The notes below the pieces were generated by a model. The model ran no database searches, had not been told where the DNA came from, and was given only the letters and a program-made list of their open reading frames with translations. Shown here piece after piece: positions 9,601 to 21,410 of a DNA stretch of 64,000 nucleotides. Each line of letters begins with the position of its first letter. The first letter of the stretch is position 1. Position numbers and translations under genes: made by a program. The stretch is from the NCBI GenBank assembly GCA_949987565.1, contig OX465102.1:14437020-14501019 (forward strand). Direction: 5' to 3'. This DNA comes from Luidia sarsii. Taxonomy: Eukaryota > Echinodermata > Asteroidea > Paxillosida > Luidiidae.

Positions 9601-10849
9601 TTTTCAGGGGATTTTCTGTTGACGATACCACCTTTCATGTGCGATGTAGTCGGCTACTTCAAAACAATTGTCGGTAGGAGAAAAAAAAGGCTCAACAAAA
9701 TGTGTGTGACTGCATGGGACCTCCGAGAAAAGACAACATCAGGGGAACATAGTCGTCCCGCGTTGAAATGGGCAGCTAGCCCGTTATTTCTTTCGACCGT
9801 ACCGCCTCCTGCACACAAATCCCGCTCTGGTCCCGGCTGTTCCAGCTCTTAGGGCCAGACTTGTTATAATCTGCAACAATCCCATGCCGTAAATTCTGAC
9901 CATGGCTTCACATTTTGTGGCTTGGAAATGGAAGGATATCCGTTCCACTGGAGGTCTTGGGGTAACGGTTCTGGAATTTCGATGGGGGGGGGAGAGGGGC
10001 GGTATGTGTGCGTGTGTGGGTGGAGGGGGGGGAGGGTGAGTAATATATATCGGGGTTCAATTTGTCAAAGAAACTCATTAAAAAGAACCCAGTTTGGACC
10101 GGTAGGGGTTATAGTGGGGGGTATAATATGTGTCCCTTGTCAATTTTGGATGTGTGTACAAGCGTGCATACAACAAGTTAATTCACACTGTTTGCATGTC
10201 GCTGCGTGGTGCGAGACAGTGTGGTGGGGCTAGGGGACAGACCGGGTTACGGTGGGGATACCGTACGGAGAGTCTGGCCGCTGTGTTTGAAATACGACTG
10301 TTGGTGTCGAGAGTTTAAAGCCATTGCATTTTACAAGGCGCTGCCAGCGCTCAAACAGGCGGGGGGAAACGCGAGACGGCCGCAGGAAAACATTCGACCG
10401 TCAGCAGCTGCGGCGAGTTGTGATTAACGACGCCCGACTCGGAAAAAATTCCTTCCCTTTGCTTTAGAGGGCCGTGAGACCGGTGACATAATGTAAGTTT
10501 TGGGAGGGCCCACCGTGGGGGTGGGGTGGTATATAGCACATGGTTGTTTCACCACCGAGAGACGGGAATATTATACCACCATCCCCCCCCCAAAAAAAAA
10601 AAAAAAACACACACAAAAATCACCCAAAAACAAAACCAAAATTCCACCACCACAAGTCACCAATCTCGGCTGCGATCTTGACAGCCGACGCTAAAGCACA
10701 ACAGCCCCACTCCTTTGGAGATTTGACGGGTCTCATGTTCGCTCGGCCCCGGCGACCCTCATCATTGTCTGAGTGACAAGCACGGCCGATGAATGAAACA
10801 AAAAATACACCTCCATTCTCGGAGTTGGTGCGCGCGGAGCAATATAGGG
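9601..10849. other. Gene-free stretch
   Basis: Mixed sequence with a G-rich tract at 9982-10040 and a C-run joined to an A-run at 10585-10607. Overlapping ORFs of 62-103 codons occur on both strands around 9922-10430, but their composition follows the base bias and none has a motif. No splice-bounded exon was convincing. Confidence 0.45.
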
Positions 10850-11557
10850 GTTTCGCAAGCGAACGGAAACGCGTGCGGATACGCGTACGCACACGTTTAC
10901 CTATCCGCACCATGTAGGCCCCTACTAGTGAGTGGCCATTCCACCGCTTCGCAATGCCGGTGTATTGGGCCCTTTTCCAAAACCCGGCTTAGGCTCAGGC
11001 TCTGGCTCTGTCTTACTTACTTTCGTCCAAGTACAACTACAAGGTAAGGCATGAAAACGGGAGGCCTTTGGCTTTGTTTTTGGAACGTTACACTGCATTT
11101 TGCGAAAAAAAAAAAAAAATCCGAAGCTTCAACTGCAACAAATAACTCCAATCTGTGTTTTCAGCTTTTGGATAACAGAGACGAAGTCGGAGCCGAAGCC
11201 CAAGCCGGGTTTTGAGTAGCGATGTTCTCAGCGCTATGTGAAATTAGTCTTGAGTCTGAAATGAAGTCTATTTCTGACACCATGCAACCACGTTTTGACA
11301 TCCAACGTTGAGGCTTACCGGTATCTGTTCGTGTTTCAAAGTATTTGAAACACAAAAATGGCCCTTATGCATTCAGCGATTACCTCTTTCTGGACAACAC
11401 CATCCATAATTGTTATTGGCACGAAGTAAAGACGATTTACATAGCGCGAGCGAGAGATATCCGTGTCGTCCACACGTTTATCGGATAGGAAATAGCGTAT
11501 GACGTCATAATTGATGACGTATCCGTTGCACTAACCGTATTCGTTCGCTTGCGAAAC
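10850..11557. mobile_element. Candidate 708 bp element with 16 bp inverted ends
   Basis: GTTTCGCAAGCGAACG at 10850-10865 is repeated as an exact reverse complement at 11542-11557. Just inside, both sides carry CpG-rich TATCCG/CGGATA words, but the similarity fades. Nothing between looks coding. I could not confirm a target duplication, so this may be chance or a very old DNA transposon. Confidence 0.4.
11500..11522. promoter_or_regulatory. Paired CRE/ATF-type sites
   Basis: A perfect TGACGTCA at 11500-11507 is followed 7 bases later by a second TGACGT (11515-11520). These match the known CREB/ATF consensus. There is no recognisable gene start nearby, so a regulatory role is only a possibility. 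Confidence 0.3.
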
Positions 11558-11925
11558 AAACAGCGTCCCGTAGCCTACGGTACAAGGTGCTACCTCCACT
11601 TCATGACCTGTGGCATGCACTCACCACACCAGATGATAGGACCAACTCATTTGAAATAGAAGCTTTACCCAGTCCATACGTGTCTGGGACCGTCTCCCTG
11701 ATCACGTTGCCGGCAAATAAGATGTCAATTTCTGGCGTTGACTCTTTCAAGAGACGAGCACACCGATACCTCCTCGAGTCACCCTCAAGCGAAGGAATCT
11801 TGTATTCATACTTTGACGGACGATGATAGGCCTATATCTTGTTTGTGAGCTGAAGTGAACCACGTGATTGGCCCAGTCAGGTACTTTATGGAGGCGGAGG
11901 CGGACTCAAATACACAGTTTAAACA
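11558..11925. other. No recognisable feature
   Basis: A 79-codon plus-strand ORF at 11587-11826 is the only open frame and has no known motif. Composition is close to the window average, so it could hide an exon. The sequence alone does not support calling one. Confidence 0.4.
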
Positions 11926-11926
11926 A

Positions 11927-12117
11927 GACAAACAAACAAAGGAAAAACTGATCTGGAACCTTTGAACAAATTGAACAATTTGGCGAAGAAAACTTGTGCT
12001 GGATCGGGACTTGAACCCGAGACCTCTGGATTAAAGTATACCAGTGATCTTCCATCTATGATCTAAGCTATCCAGCTCTTAGTTTGTGGCCTTCCCTAAT
12101 AGTCAACTTGTCTTTAG
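11927..12117 (-). mobile_element. tRNA-derived SINE with tail
   Basis: On the minus strand: TCCAGAGGTCTCGGGTTCAA, GTCCCGATCC, then the A/T-rich tail with TTTTCTTCGCCAAATTG. The head contains ATAGCTTAGATCATAGATGG, a drifted tRNA D-arm. A second copy of the tail block (GGAAAAACTGACTGGCAACT) follows at 12146. Confidence 0.7.
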
Positions 12118-12127
12118 GGTGGGGTCA

Positions 12128-12310
12128 AACAAACAAACACACAAAGGAAAAACTGACTGGCAACTTTTGAACAAATTGAATAATTGGCAAAGAAGTTTTC
12201 TTTACCCAATTTTTCAATTTTTCAATTGTTCGATTTTTTTATGTTTCAATTTTTTAATTTTTCAATTTTTCGATTTTTCGATTATTCAATTTTTCAATTT
12301 TTGCGAGGTG
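12128..12310. repeat. SINE-tail duplication and AT-rich simple repeat
   Basis: ACAAAGGAAAAACTGA...TTTTGAACAAATTGAA repeats the block at 11940. Then an (AATTTTTC)n-like tract fills 12205-12305. It probably grew from the A/T-rich SINE tail. Confidence 0.65.
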
Positions 12311-13195
12311 GTCAATCCGACTAAAACGAACAACCCCCACCCCACCCACCTCCATAGAAGCTCTTCCGGATTGCTTCGTCTGGAAGATTCCGACAGGGGG
12401 AACATTCTCCCCCCCCCCCCTCCCTAACTCCCTCCCTCCCTCCCTGACCGGGCCGCCCAGCTGAACGGGAGGAGCATATCCCGGGGTACACCTGGCGCTC
12501 GTAAATACCCCAGAGCTAATCCCCACGAGTGCTATTGCAATCAAACCCACACTTGTCATATCATTCAGGTAGCCCGTTATTATAGTGGACATGAAAGCCT
12601 GGAACATGAAAACAAAAAGAGAGAACAAAAAAAACGAAAAGAATAGAGGGGGCAAAATTGATGTCAGGGTCCTTATCCCTTTCTTGTTCTATTGTGGGAT
12701 GTATTTTTTTTTATGAGTACATCCGGTCTTCATCAAGCGGTGCTGTTTTTACACTGACAGCGGGGACCCATGTTTCCAACTTAAATCACTGTTTTTACGA
12801 CCTTTCGAATGAAATGAAAATATCGATCCCTGGAGAGGGAGAGTGCAGAATTAGCCCTGACTGGCTCGTAATTCAGTCGAATTGCATGTACCTACATGAG
12901 CGTACATTGAGAGAGAGGTGGGGGGAGACAGAGACAGGGACAGAGACAGAGACAGACACAGACAAAGACAGAAACAGTAACAGAGACTGAGACACAGACA
13001 CAGACACAGACAGAATGAAATACAAACATACCGATCCTGCTCGGTCCTAAAAAATAGAAACCAATGGTTTTGATGCCTCCCTTCGGGCCTGTATTATTTT
13101 TATTGAGATGGATTTAAATCCAAACACCGACGTCTGACCAAAATTGGAAATTAACCATTCCTGCTTTCTGTTCTCCAACGAAATGATTTCAAGAG
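12311..13195. other. Gene-free stretch with a GAGACA repeat
   Basis: A C-run and CCCT repeats lie at 12408-12445. A (GAGACA)n tract lies at 12925-13012. A 110-codon ORF at 12658-12990 runs into that tract and is not supported as a gene. Confidence 0.5.
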
Positions 13196-13402
13196 AAAAG
13201 GATCGAGATGTCAGGTCCTGAAAATGTTTAAATTTTTTGCACTTCGGTCATTTCAGTCAATAAGCCGTTTGCCACATCATGTTTAGAGAAAAATAGGACG
13301 AACCTTATAATTCTCTTTTAAATCTCAATATCAATATAAAGATATTGCCCACAGCTCACTGACTGAAAAGACCAAGCTAATACAAATCTAGACAATTTCG
13401 AG
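13196..13402. mobile_element. FB-D remnant with two facing tails
   Basis: AGGATCGAGATGTCAGGTCC leads into a tail TTTCAGTCAATAAGCCGTTT. About 110 bp on, an inverted tail GCCCACAGCTCACTGACTGA follows. The tails face outward from a lost centre. It is strongly diverged, so boundaries are approximate. Confidence 0.45.
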
Positions 13403-13437
13403 GGAGGAGGAGGAGGAGGACGACCACCACCACCACC

Positions 13438-13509
<72 letters not shown>

Positions 13510-13525
13510 GCAACAACAACAACAA

Positions 13526-13608
<83 letters not shown>

Positions 13609-14178
13609 GCAGCAGAAGCAACAAAAACAGCAACATCAACAACAACAGGAGCAGAAGCAACAAAAACAACAACAGCAGCAGCAGCATCAACAACAACAAC
13701 AACATCAACAACAATAATAACAACAACAGCAACAACAACAGCAGCAGCAGCAGCAACAACATCAACAACAGCAGCAGCAGCAGCAACAACAACAACAACA
13801 ACATCAACAACAATAATAACAACAACAGCAACAACAACAGCAGCAGCAGCAGCAACAACAACAACAGCAGCAGCAAAAACAACAACAACAACATCAACAA
13901 CAGCAGGAGCAGCATCAACAACAACAGCAGCAGCAGCAGCAACAACAACAACAGCAGCAGCAAAAACAACAACAACAACAACAGCAACAACAGCAGGAGC
14001 AGCAGCAACAACAACAACAACAATAACAACACAAGCAACAGCAACAGCAGCAGCAGCATCATCAACAACGACAACAACAGCAACAACAGCAGGAGCAGCA
14101 GCAACAACAACAACAACAATAACAACACAAGCAACAGCAACAGCAGCAGCCACAACAACAGCAACATCAACAACAGCA
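13400..14178. repeat. CAA/CAG trinucleotide array, about 780 bp
   Basis: CAA dominates, with higher-order blocks of CAGCAGCAG and CATCAA. Longer units are repeated, for example the segment with ATAATAACAACAACAG occurs twice (13712 and 13810). A plus-strand glutamine frame is broken by TAA triplets. The minus-strand poly-Leu and poly-Val ORFs are read-outs of the repeat. No coding role is supported. Confidence 0.9.
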
Positions 14179-15539
14179 GGGTCTTTTTTGTTTTAGTGTT
14201 CTGCACCCTTTACGAAGGTGCACGCTCTTCACAAATATCGCCCTCTATAGACGGACATTGGGCCGCAGCCAGCGGGGCTACATGGAAATAATTACACGCA
14301 CGGTCCCGGAGACCGGAGCCCATGTCAGAACTGAGTGATTGCCGGATGCTGAGACCACATGGCAGCGAGGGCTGGCCCCAATGTGACATCAATTTCCCCC
14401 AAGGCTTCACAGGGGAGGGGCAGACCATCCGGAAGGATTACATATCAGACCGGGGAAGGATTGCCTTGAAGTTGGGTTACTCCGCAAAGAGGCCTCGGCG
14501 AAGCAGATAATAATAATTTATACGTACGACCCCACGCACTTCAGCATAACCCGGGGCGATATCAGACGGACGGGATGGGACAAGGCAAGACAAATCACCA
14601 GACTTCCTCGCCGTCTCTTCTCTCAGTCTCAGAAGGACGAGGGGTGAATATCGAGAGAGTGCCGTGGCGAAGTTTGGTTCGTTGAGGAGGAGAGGGAGGG
14701 GAGGGAGGGGGCGGGGGGGTGACGAGACAGACGGGATGGGAGGAAGGGAGTGAGTCAGTGAAGATGAATGTTGTTTTCAGAGAAGAAGACCATGGTCGCG
14801 GAGATGGAAGAGCCATCACAACTATCAGCTTCATTATCATCTACGTCATGGCTCGTCTCCACCCGTGGGAAGCACAGTCTGAATGTAATCACACTGTCAT
14901 GGCACTATACCAGCTGCTGTTTAGCGAAAAATTAGCGAAACAATTTTCGAAGAAAGTACCAATGCTCAAACCATGGACATCTATAAGATAGCTCCATGGC
15001 TATAGCTCCATGGCTCGACTTAGGCCCAATGTCGAAGCGCCGCTTTCACTAGTTGAGCCCTCAAAAGAAACCCCCAAAAAACAATCCCTGCTGAAATGAT
15101 ATCGGGTTGTTACAAACTTCATCTAGGTTACGCCCAGACTACTGACTAGGGCCCAGAGTGCAATGTGCCAAGCAGTAAACATTCCTATGAAGATATTGAA
15201 CGGTGGTTATCATAAGACTTGAGTGTTTGCACGACGGAATCACAATGCGGAAAATTGGCAATGACACCGTGGTTAACTCGACACTGACACTGAAACTGAA
15301 AGTCGTTCCTTCCCATTTCTGTTGGTCACGTTTTGATATGTCTCCGGCCCTTCTCATAAATCAAATGGGATGCCTGGCTTGAAAGACGCTGCCTGCTCCC
15401 AGAGATTGACAGTCAGGCCGGGGGAGGAGGAGGTGGTGGTGGGGGGGGGTTGAGGTAACTGACAGCTCTGTCCGAAATCGATTCCTTCCCTTCTGGCTAA
15501 ATGGTTTGCCCCCCCCTTCCAATAAGCACCCAAGTCTGG
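14179..15539. other. Gene-free stretch
   Basis: TTTAGTGTTCTGCACCC at 14193 matches the right end of repeat F (22.2 kb). A GAGGAGAGGGAGG tract lies at 14682-14720. A pair GCTCCATGGCT is tandemly repeated at about 14990-15014. ORFs up to 90 codons show no motif. Confidence 0.45.
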
Positions 15540-16475
<936 letters not shown>

Positions 16476-17397
16476 GGTTTTCACACACTAATTGACACAT
16501 CTCGGGCCGGGGATCCGAGACCGACTCCAGTGGGGGGTTTGATTGCGTTACAAGGGTGCTGGTGTGCGCCTGTGACTGTGAGGGATGGTTGGTGGGGCAG
16601 AGTAATGAGCAAGATTCTACACACGTCACCGCCTGCCATCAATTACCGAACCCGAAGGTTGAAAAGAGGCGTTCGGGAGGCACCCCAGCCTCCCTCAAAC
16701 CCTGAACCAATTATCTCACTTTCACTCCACCCCTCCCCCCAGCTGCAAGGATACTGACACATTACAAGATTCCTTTGTCGACCGAGCACAGCCCCAATTA
16801 TTTCACTTTTTCCCCATTTTTTTTTTTTTTTTTTTTTTGGGGGGGTGCAGCTTTTAAAACAGCCAGTCGATCTGACAGAGCCGCTTAACCCCAGAGAATC
16901 TTCGTTTACGGAGATGATATGACTCGGGTCGCCCGCGCCATAATAATATGCCAAGTGGACACCTCCATTGCAGTCACAAACGATGAACGTCACACGGTAG
17001 ATGTGGTCGTGATAATCCCGACTTAACTGAGGAGGACTTTCTCCACGCTGGGCGATATTTTGTGCGCGTTGGAGGAGTTATTGGAAAACAACATGCCCTC
17101 CGGCGTTTTGGGACAGGAGTAATCAACTCATCTATTGTATAGTAGGTGTGAAGAGCACAGATTTTCCTACGATCTGAGTCGCTGCGAGTTAAGGTCCAAT
17201 CACATTAGCCTAGGCCTGCATAAGTAACGCCGAGCAAAACAAAAAACCATCGTGAAAAGTCTGCAATGGTAAGACGTAATTTTGCGGTGACGATGTGATT
17301 TATTTAGTTCGGTGAATTGATAGCAAGTTAGTGGGTCTGGCCACATTTCAACCACACTTATGCCGGCTCTGTTTCCTCTGGAAATGTTGTGAATCTG
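16476..17397. other. Gene-free stretch
   Basis: After the shared flank, the DNA is mixed. A T-run joined to a G-run lies at 16816-16846. No repeat family or credible ORF was recognised. Confidence 0.45.
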
Positions 17398-17680
17398 CGT
17401 TTCCACTGGACTAACATTTAACCGAGACGATGGTTAAATTTGCAATGGTCAAATTTGACCGTCGTAATTCCCACTTGGACTTTTGAGTCGGTCAATTTAA
17501 CCAAGAGGATGGTTAAAGTAACCGAGCTGGCAAACAAAAATTGTGCACAGTGCATGTACGCTGTTTTACCCAGTGGTGCGTTTCCACAGGACTAATCGGC
17601 TCGGTTAAACTTACCTGGTCACTTTTTACTGGGCAGAGGTTGGCCGGTAAAACTGGGCCGTTTCCACTGGACTTAAAATG
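17398..17680. mobile_element. K-family element
   Basis: CGTTTCCACTGGACTAACAT opens it. AACCGAGACGATGGTTAAAT and AACCAAGAGGATGGTTAAAG form internal repeats. The right part has GTTTCCACAGGACTAATCGG and GGGCAGAGGTTGGCCGGTAA, as at 6.07 kb, and it ends GGGCCGTTTCCACTGGACTT. It is non-coding. Confidence 0.6.
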
Positions 17681-17684
17681 GGAA

Positions 17685-17760
17685 GTCCAGCGGTTAGGAT
17701 ACCAGAGGTCCCGGGTTCAAGTCCCGGTCCAGTAAACTGGTTTGTTTGGCAATTTTTCAA
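17685..17760 (+). mobile_element. tRNA-derived SINE, partial
   Basis: CCAGAGGTCCCGGGTTCAAG and TCCCGGTCCAGTAAACT match the box-B half of the SINE. The D-arm half is replaced by the end of a K element, so the copy is 5'-truncated or the K element inserted at its head. Confidence 0.6.
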
Positions 17761-19139
17761 TTGATTTTGCATTACGTCATGTTCAATACAACAAGATATG
17801 TAAAATATAGGTCAGGGCAAGAACTTCTTACCATTAGGTATAGGCCCTAGTTCTACCCATCCTTGTGTTGCAGCCTTTTTCATTATCTCATTTAGAAAGA
17901 AACCCAGCTATAGTTACCCGGATTTCTAACCCCGAAAGCAGTACCGGCACCTTTTTCAGAGTCACAATTCTTGAAAGAGAAGATAAACATGGTGTCACCG
18001 CAAACCTTCCACTAAGATTAGAAAGAAACCCCATAGTGACTAGCCATTACTCCGATGTTACCCACAAAATAACAACGATACCGGAGCTGCAAGGAAGGGA
18101 TTTGAACCCGCCACACTCTCCCACGCTCCCGTGTTGACGAGCGCTGCACGGGATGTCCAAACTAGGATTGCATAGATTGAATTCTCCTTGGGGGAGGGGA
18201 GGGGGGTTCGTGGCCGCACTTGATTAGCCGAAAGCTCTCAGCTAACCTCCCCCTCCACTCCATAAACTGACCGCTCTATATTAGGTTTATCTCGTGGTCG
18301 ATCTTTTGTCAAGGATGGTGCCTGTACATAATGCGTGCGCGGAGGATGGAGGGGGGGGGGGGGGGGTTGGTGTCTAAAGGCTGATAGGAAAGGTATTACG
18401 GAAATGTTTTGGCCATGCCAGGACCGGACATGTCCAGGGTATGACTAATATAATACCAAGGCCCCATCTCCATCTCCATCTCCTACCCCCTCCCCCTCAC
18501 TACCTCCCTCTCTCTCTCTCCAACGGGCAGGCGAGCCCATGGAGGGTTGTAAATTGGTTTGTGATTAACACGTGCAGATGGCGATGGGATACTGCCAGGC
18601 CGATTGCGGCTCGCTTGGATGCGCTGAAGGTCTGCCCGCGCATTGATCGCATACCAGGCGGGATCAGAGACTTACCTTGGAGTAGAGGTGTGAAATGGAC
18701 CATATTTTTGGGGGGGTACCGAGATGGGAGAAGGGGAGGGGGAGGGGGAGGGGGAGGGACAGAGACAGAGAGAGGTGTTTACAGACACCGGATAAGGCCA
18801 ATGCGAGTGAGCGTTGGTAAAGCGGTAACAAGATTAAAATGATGACAATTCTCCATTAAATGCTAGTCTAGGCTGATACTAGTGTGACTATGAGGTGGCT
18901 ACCGATTTGCTCAGCAGAAAGAGTTCTGATGTATTGTGAATGTGGTATGTTAACGGTCCACGGGTCGCATTATTGGATAGAGATTGAGTCTAAACTAAAG
19001 GTAAAGCACTGCTATTATTATGCGCATGTAAATGCAGGGCCTACATGTAGAATTGTTGCAACCATGGAGCTAGTATAAGCATGGGTAGGACAACAATGAG
19101 CAAGGAAATCTATAAACCGAGTCCTTTGCGCTTGTAACT
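17761..19139. other. Gene-free stretch with small relics
   Basis: CCTTTTTCAGAGTCACAATT...ATGGTGTCACCGCAAACCTT at 17947-18010 resembles an FB-E end. A minus-strand box-B-like CGGGTTCAAATCCC lies at about 18100. A G-run (18350-18366) and a GGGGGA repeat (18735-18760) follow. On the minus strand at about 18670-18683 there is a textbook splice-donor word AAGGTAAGT after a short ATG frame (MVHFTPLLQ), but there is no supporting acceptor or homology. Confidence 0.4.
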
Positions 19140-19522
19140 AAAAGGGATAACACAACATTGGTCGAGGTCAAAGAATAGCATCCATACGTTGTCTGATCCA
19201 ACATTATGCATGAAATAGCACACCTGTGAACATTTCAGCTCAATCCGCCAACCAAGTATCGAGAAAATAATGAAAACCGCTTCATTTGTTTCCCGAAAAT
19301 GCAGCATTCAACGAATTGTTCCGAAAAATCGTTTAGATCTAGATGTGAGACCGATATGAAAACGATTTATTTTACCCTTTTAAAAAATACAGCATTTTAG
19401 GCAGAAATATTTCAGTGAGAGGTTTCTACCATAAGCATCTTCAAGTTCAAACTGTATAAGTTTCATGTAAATCTGTGAACATAATCCGTTTTTTGATCTT
19501 ACCAATGTTGTGTAGGGGGTTT
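19140..19522 (+). mobile_element. MITE-B copy 2
   Basis: AAAGGGATAACACAACATTG to CCAATGTTGTGTAGGGGG, full length and collinear with copy 1. It is the left member of a B-A-D cluster and abuts MITE-A with no spacer. Confidence 0.85.
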
Positions 19523-20086
19523 GAATGCCCAATACAACATTGGGAAGATCGGAAAACATCGATGTCCACCTTTCCCTCTAATTCACACAGTTTGTAGATG
19601 GTCATGATAGAATCCTCATGTTTAAATCTTAAGGTCTGGGACGCTGTTCTTCACTCAAACATCGACAAATATTTTATTACCCGCGAGTAATAAACATTTT
19701 CTTACACTACAGAACTGTGCGTAAACCTTGACAGTTTTTTTTTCCTTTTCTACTTTATCGGATTACCATATGAGCAAAAACCTTCGCAGGATGTCTTTTT
19801 CGGAATGTTGAATGGTTAAACCATGGTGGTAGAGGGCCTCCATGGTTAATCGCACAAATTGTGGCAATCTTTTAACTTTTAACAATGTTAATCTTAAAAT
19901 TTAGTGGGCCTGACGTTTCGATCCTAGCAGGACCTTTCTCAAAGACAGAGTGACTCTGCCTTTGAGAAAGGTCCTGCTAGGATCGAAACGTCAGACCCAC
20001 TAAATTTCAAGATTTACATTTTGGTAATTTTAGTCAGTAAGCAGTTTGCAACATTTTTGTATATCACCTTTTACCAATGTTGTTAC
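19523..20086 (-). mobile_element. MITE-A copy 3, interrupted by FB-D
   Basis: Runs in reverse from AATGCCCAATACAACATTGG to TTTTAACAATGTT at 19889. The last bases, CTTTTACCAATGTTGT, reappear after the FB-D insert at 20068-20083. The interior has small insertions compared with other copies (GGTGGTAGAGGGCCTCCATG near 19825). Confidence 0.75.
19890..20067 (+). mobile_element. FB-D copy with near-perfect hairpin
   Basis: Left arm TTTAGTGGGCCTGACGTTTC...CAAAGGCAGAG and a facing right arm give a hairpin of about 110 bp. The one-sided tail GTCAGTAAGCAGTTTGCAAC then ATTTTTGTATATC follows. Flanked by CTTTTAACAATGTT (19876-19889) and CTTTTACCAATGTT (20068-20081), 13 of 14 identical, which are MITE-A sequence. 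This is a target duplication and shows that FB-D inserted after MITE-A. Confidence 0.85.
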
Positions 20087-21197
20087 AGTGGCATTTGTGT
20101 GGATTTTTATCAAGCATGATTATTCTCGTGGCAAGCTTTGGAGACAAAAATACGCAGTTATGCAGGGAATACCCTGCCCTTGTCAATAGGCATTATTTTC
20201 TTGGTGATGACGTTTCTTGATGGTTTTGACTTTGAGATGTGATCAGAAATGGTAGAGGGGGTGAGGCGAGAGTTGTCAAGAACTAGACGTCTTTCAGCTG
20301 ATTTTGTTGCTCAGCGTACGATCGATCCTGGTGAGAATAGCCCAAGCTTGTGATTGGGTCAGAGGTCAGTGTGGTGATAGCTGTGCTGGCAGGGATGTCG
20401 CGGCTTTTGTGTCAAAGGGGACAGCGTGGTACGGTGACAATAGCATTGGAATGGATGCGCTGGCGATCGACTGCATGGGAGGTCGGTATGGCGGGGGACA
20501 ACGATGCTTCAGTAGGCGCATCACTTAATCAGGTCAGAGGTCACTGTGGTGATAGCTCAGCGGCGTCGACGAGGTCATGCTGGTGACTGGGTTGGTTTAC
20601 CTTTAATTGCAACAATGTGATGGCAGATCTTGTTCAAACTTCTACAAACTTGATTCTATATGATGTTTGAAGTCCACAGCAAAAAGACAGACGTCTAAAC
20701 TCTAACTTCGTCGGGGTATAGCCAGTGTGCCAGTCAAAAGCGTAAGCATTATTCTGCCGTATAACTCGCCCCATAGATGCCCCGCAAAAATATTATCATG
20801 AAGCTCAATGAATTGGTATTGAATTCCCTATCTTCACGTGGTCCTGCCAACTGGTCTATTTCTTGGCCTCCTTCACAAACCCAAGAGCGTAACACAGAGC
20901 ATGGAGGAATAAGGGGGACCATGCACAGAGCGAATGGCGGGTCCATCTTTGTCCACGACAGGTGAGCCTGTTGTTTTTTTCCCCGTTACAATATACCCGG
21001 AGGCAGAAATGCAGAATTTGAGACTAGCTCAAGACGTTTATTCGCCCCGATTGCGGGTAAATTTCGTGGCGTTGCCTCGATCGAAGCAAAACAAAATCGC
21101 CAGATTCACCAAACAGCAGGTGTCACACTAGACATCTGCCAGCAAAGACACCGCTAGAAAAAGACCGATAAAGTGAACGGAATTTGTGAATCAACAT

Positions 21198-21228
<31 letters not shown>

Positions 21229-21410
21229 TGGACAAGTGAAGAACAACGGGTGGAGTGTTTGGTCTTCCGGTTCTTAACCACACCGGGGATGAGATTTTAT
21301 TTTTCGGTTCAGTCATCGACCCGCGGCATCAATCTCTTCAATCTTTATAGTTGGAGATTTCACTGACTCCCCTCCCCCCCCCCCTTCCTCCTCTCCGCGA
21401 GACTTCGGGG
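20087..21410. other. Gene-free stretch with a degenerate tandem repeat
   Basis: TCAGAGGTCA(G/C)TGTGGTGATAGCT occurs at 20359 and 20532, with a looser copy around 20415. It includes AGGTCA nuclear-receptor half-sites, possibly by chance. A T-run lies at 21207-21229. The ORFs at 20749-20965 (62-65 codons, both strands) have no recognisable motif. Confidence 0.45.

Noticed and set aside
13377..14206. Poly-Val and poly-Leu ORFs, and a possible polyglutamine protein
   Set aside because: The plus-strand glutamine frame has TAA stops, and the minus-strand frames are homopolymeric.
18664..18703. Perfect splice-donor word AAGGTAAGT on the minus strand after an ATG, also considered as a U1 snRNA 5' end
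   Set aside because: Nothing after it matches U1 snRNA, and no acceptor, homology or second exon supports a gene.
20359..20575. Nuclear-receptor response elements (AGGTCA) in a repeat
   Set aside because: Half-sites are too far apart for a known response element and are explained by the drifted tandem repeat.
20749..20965. Nuclear copy of mitochondrial DNA
   Set aside because: No frame reads as a mitochondrial protein.
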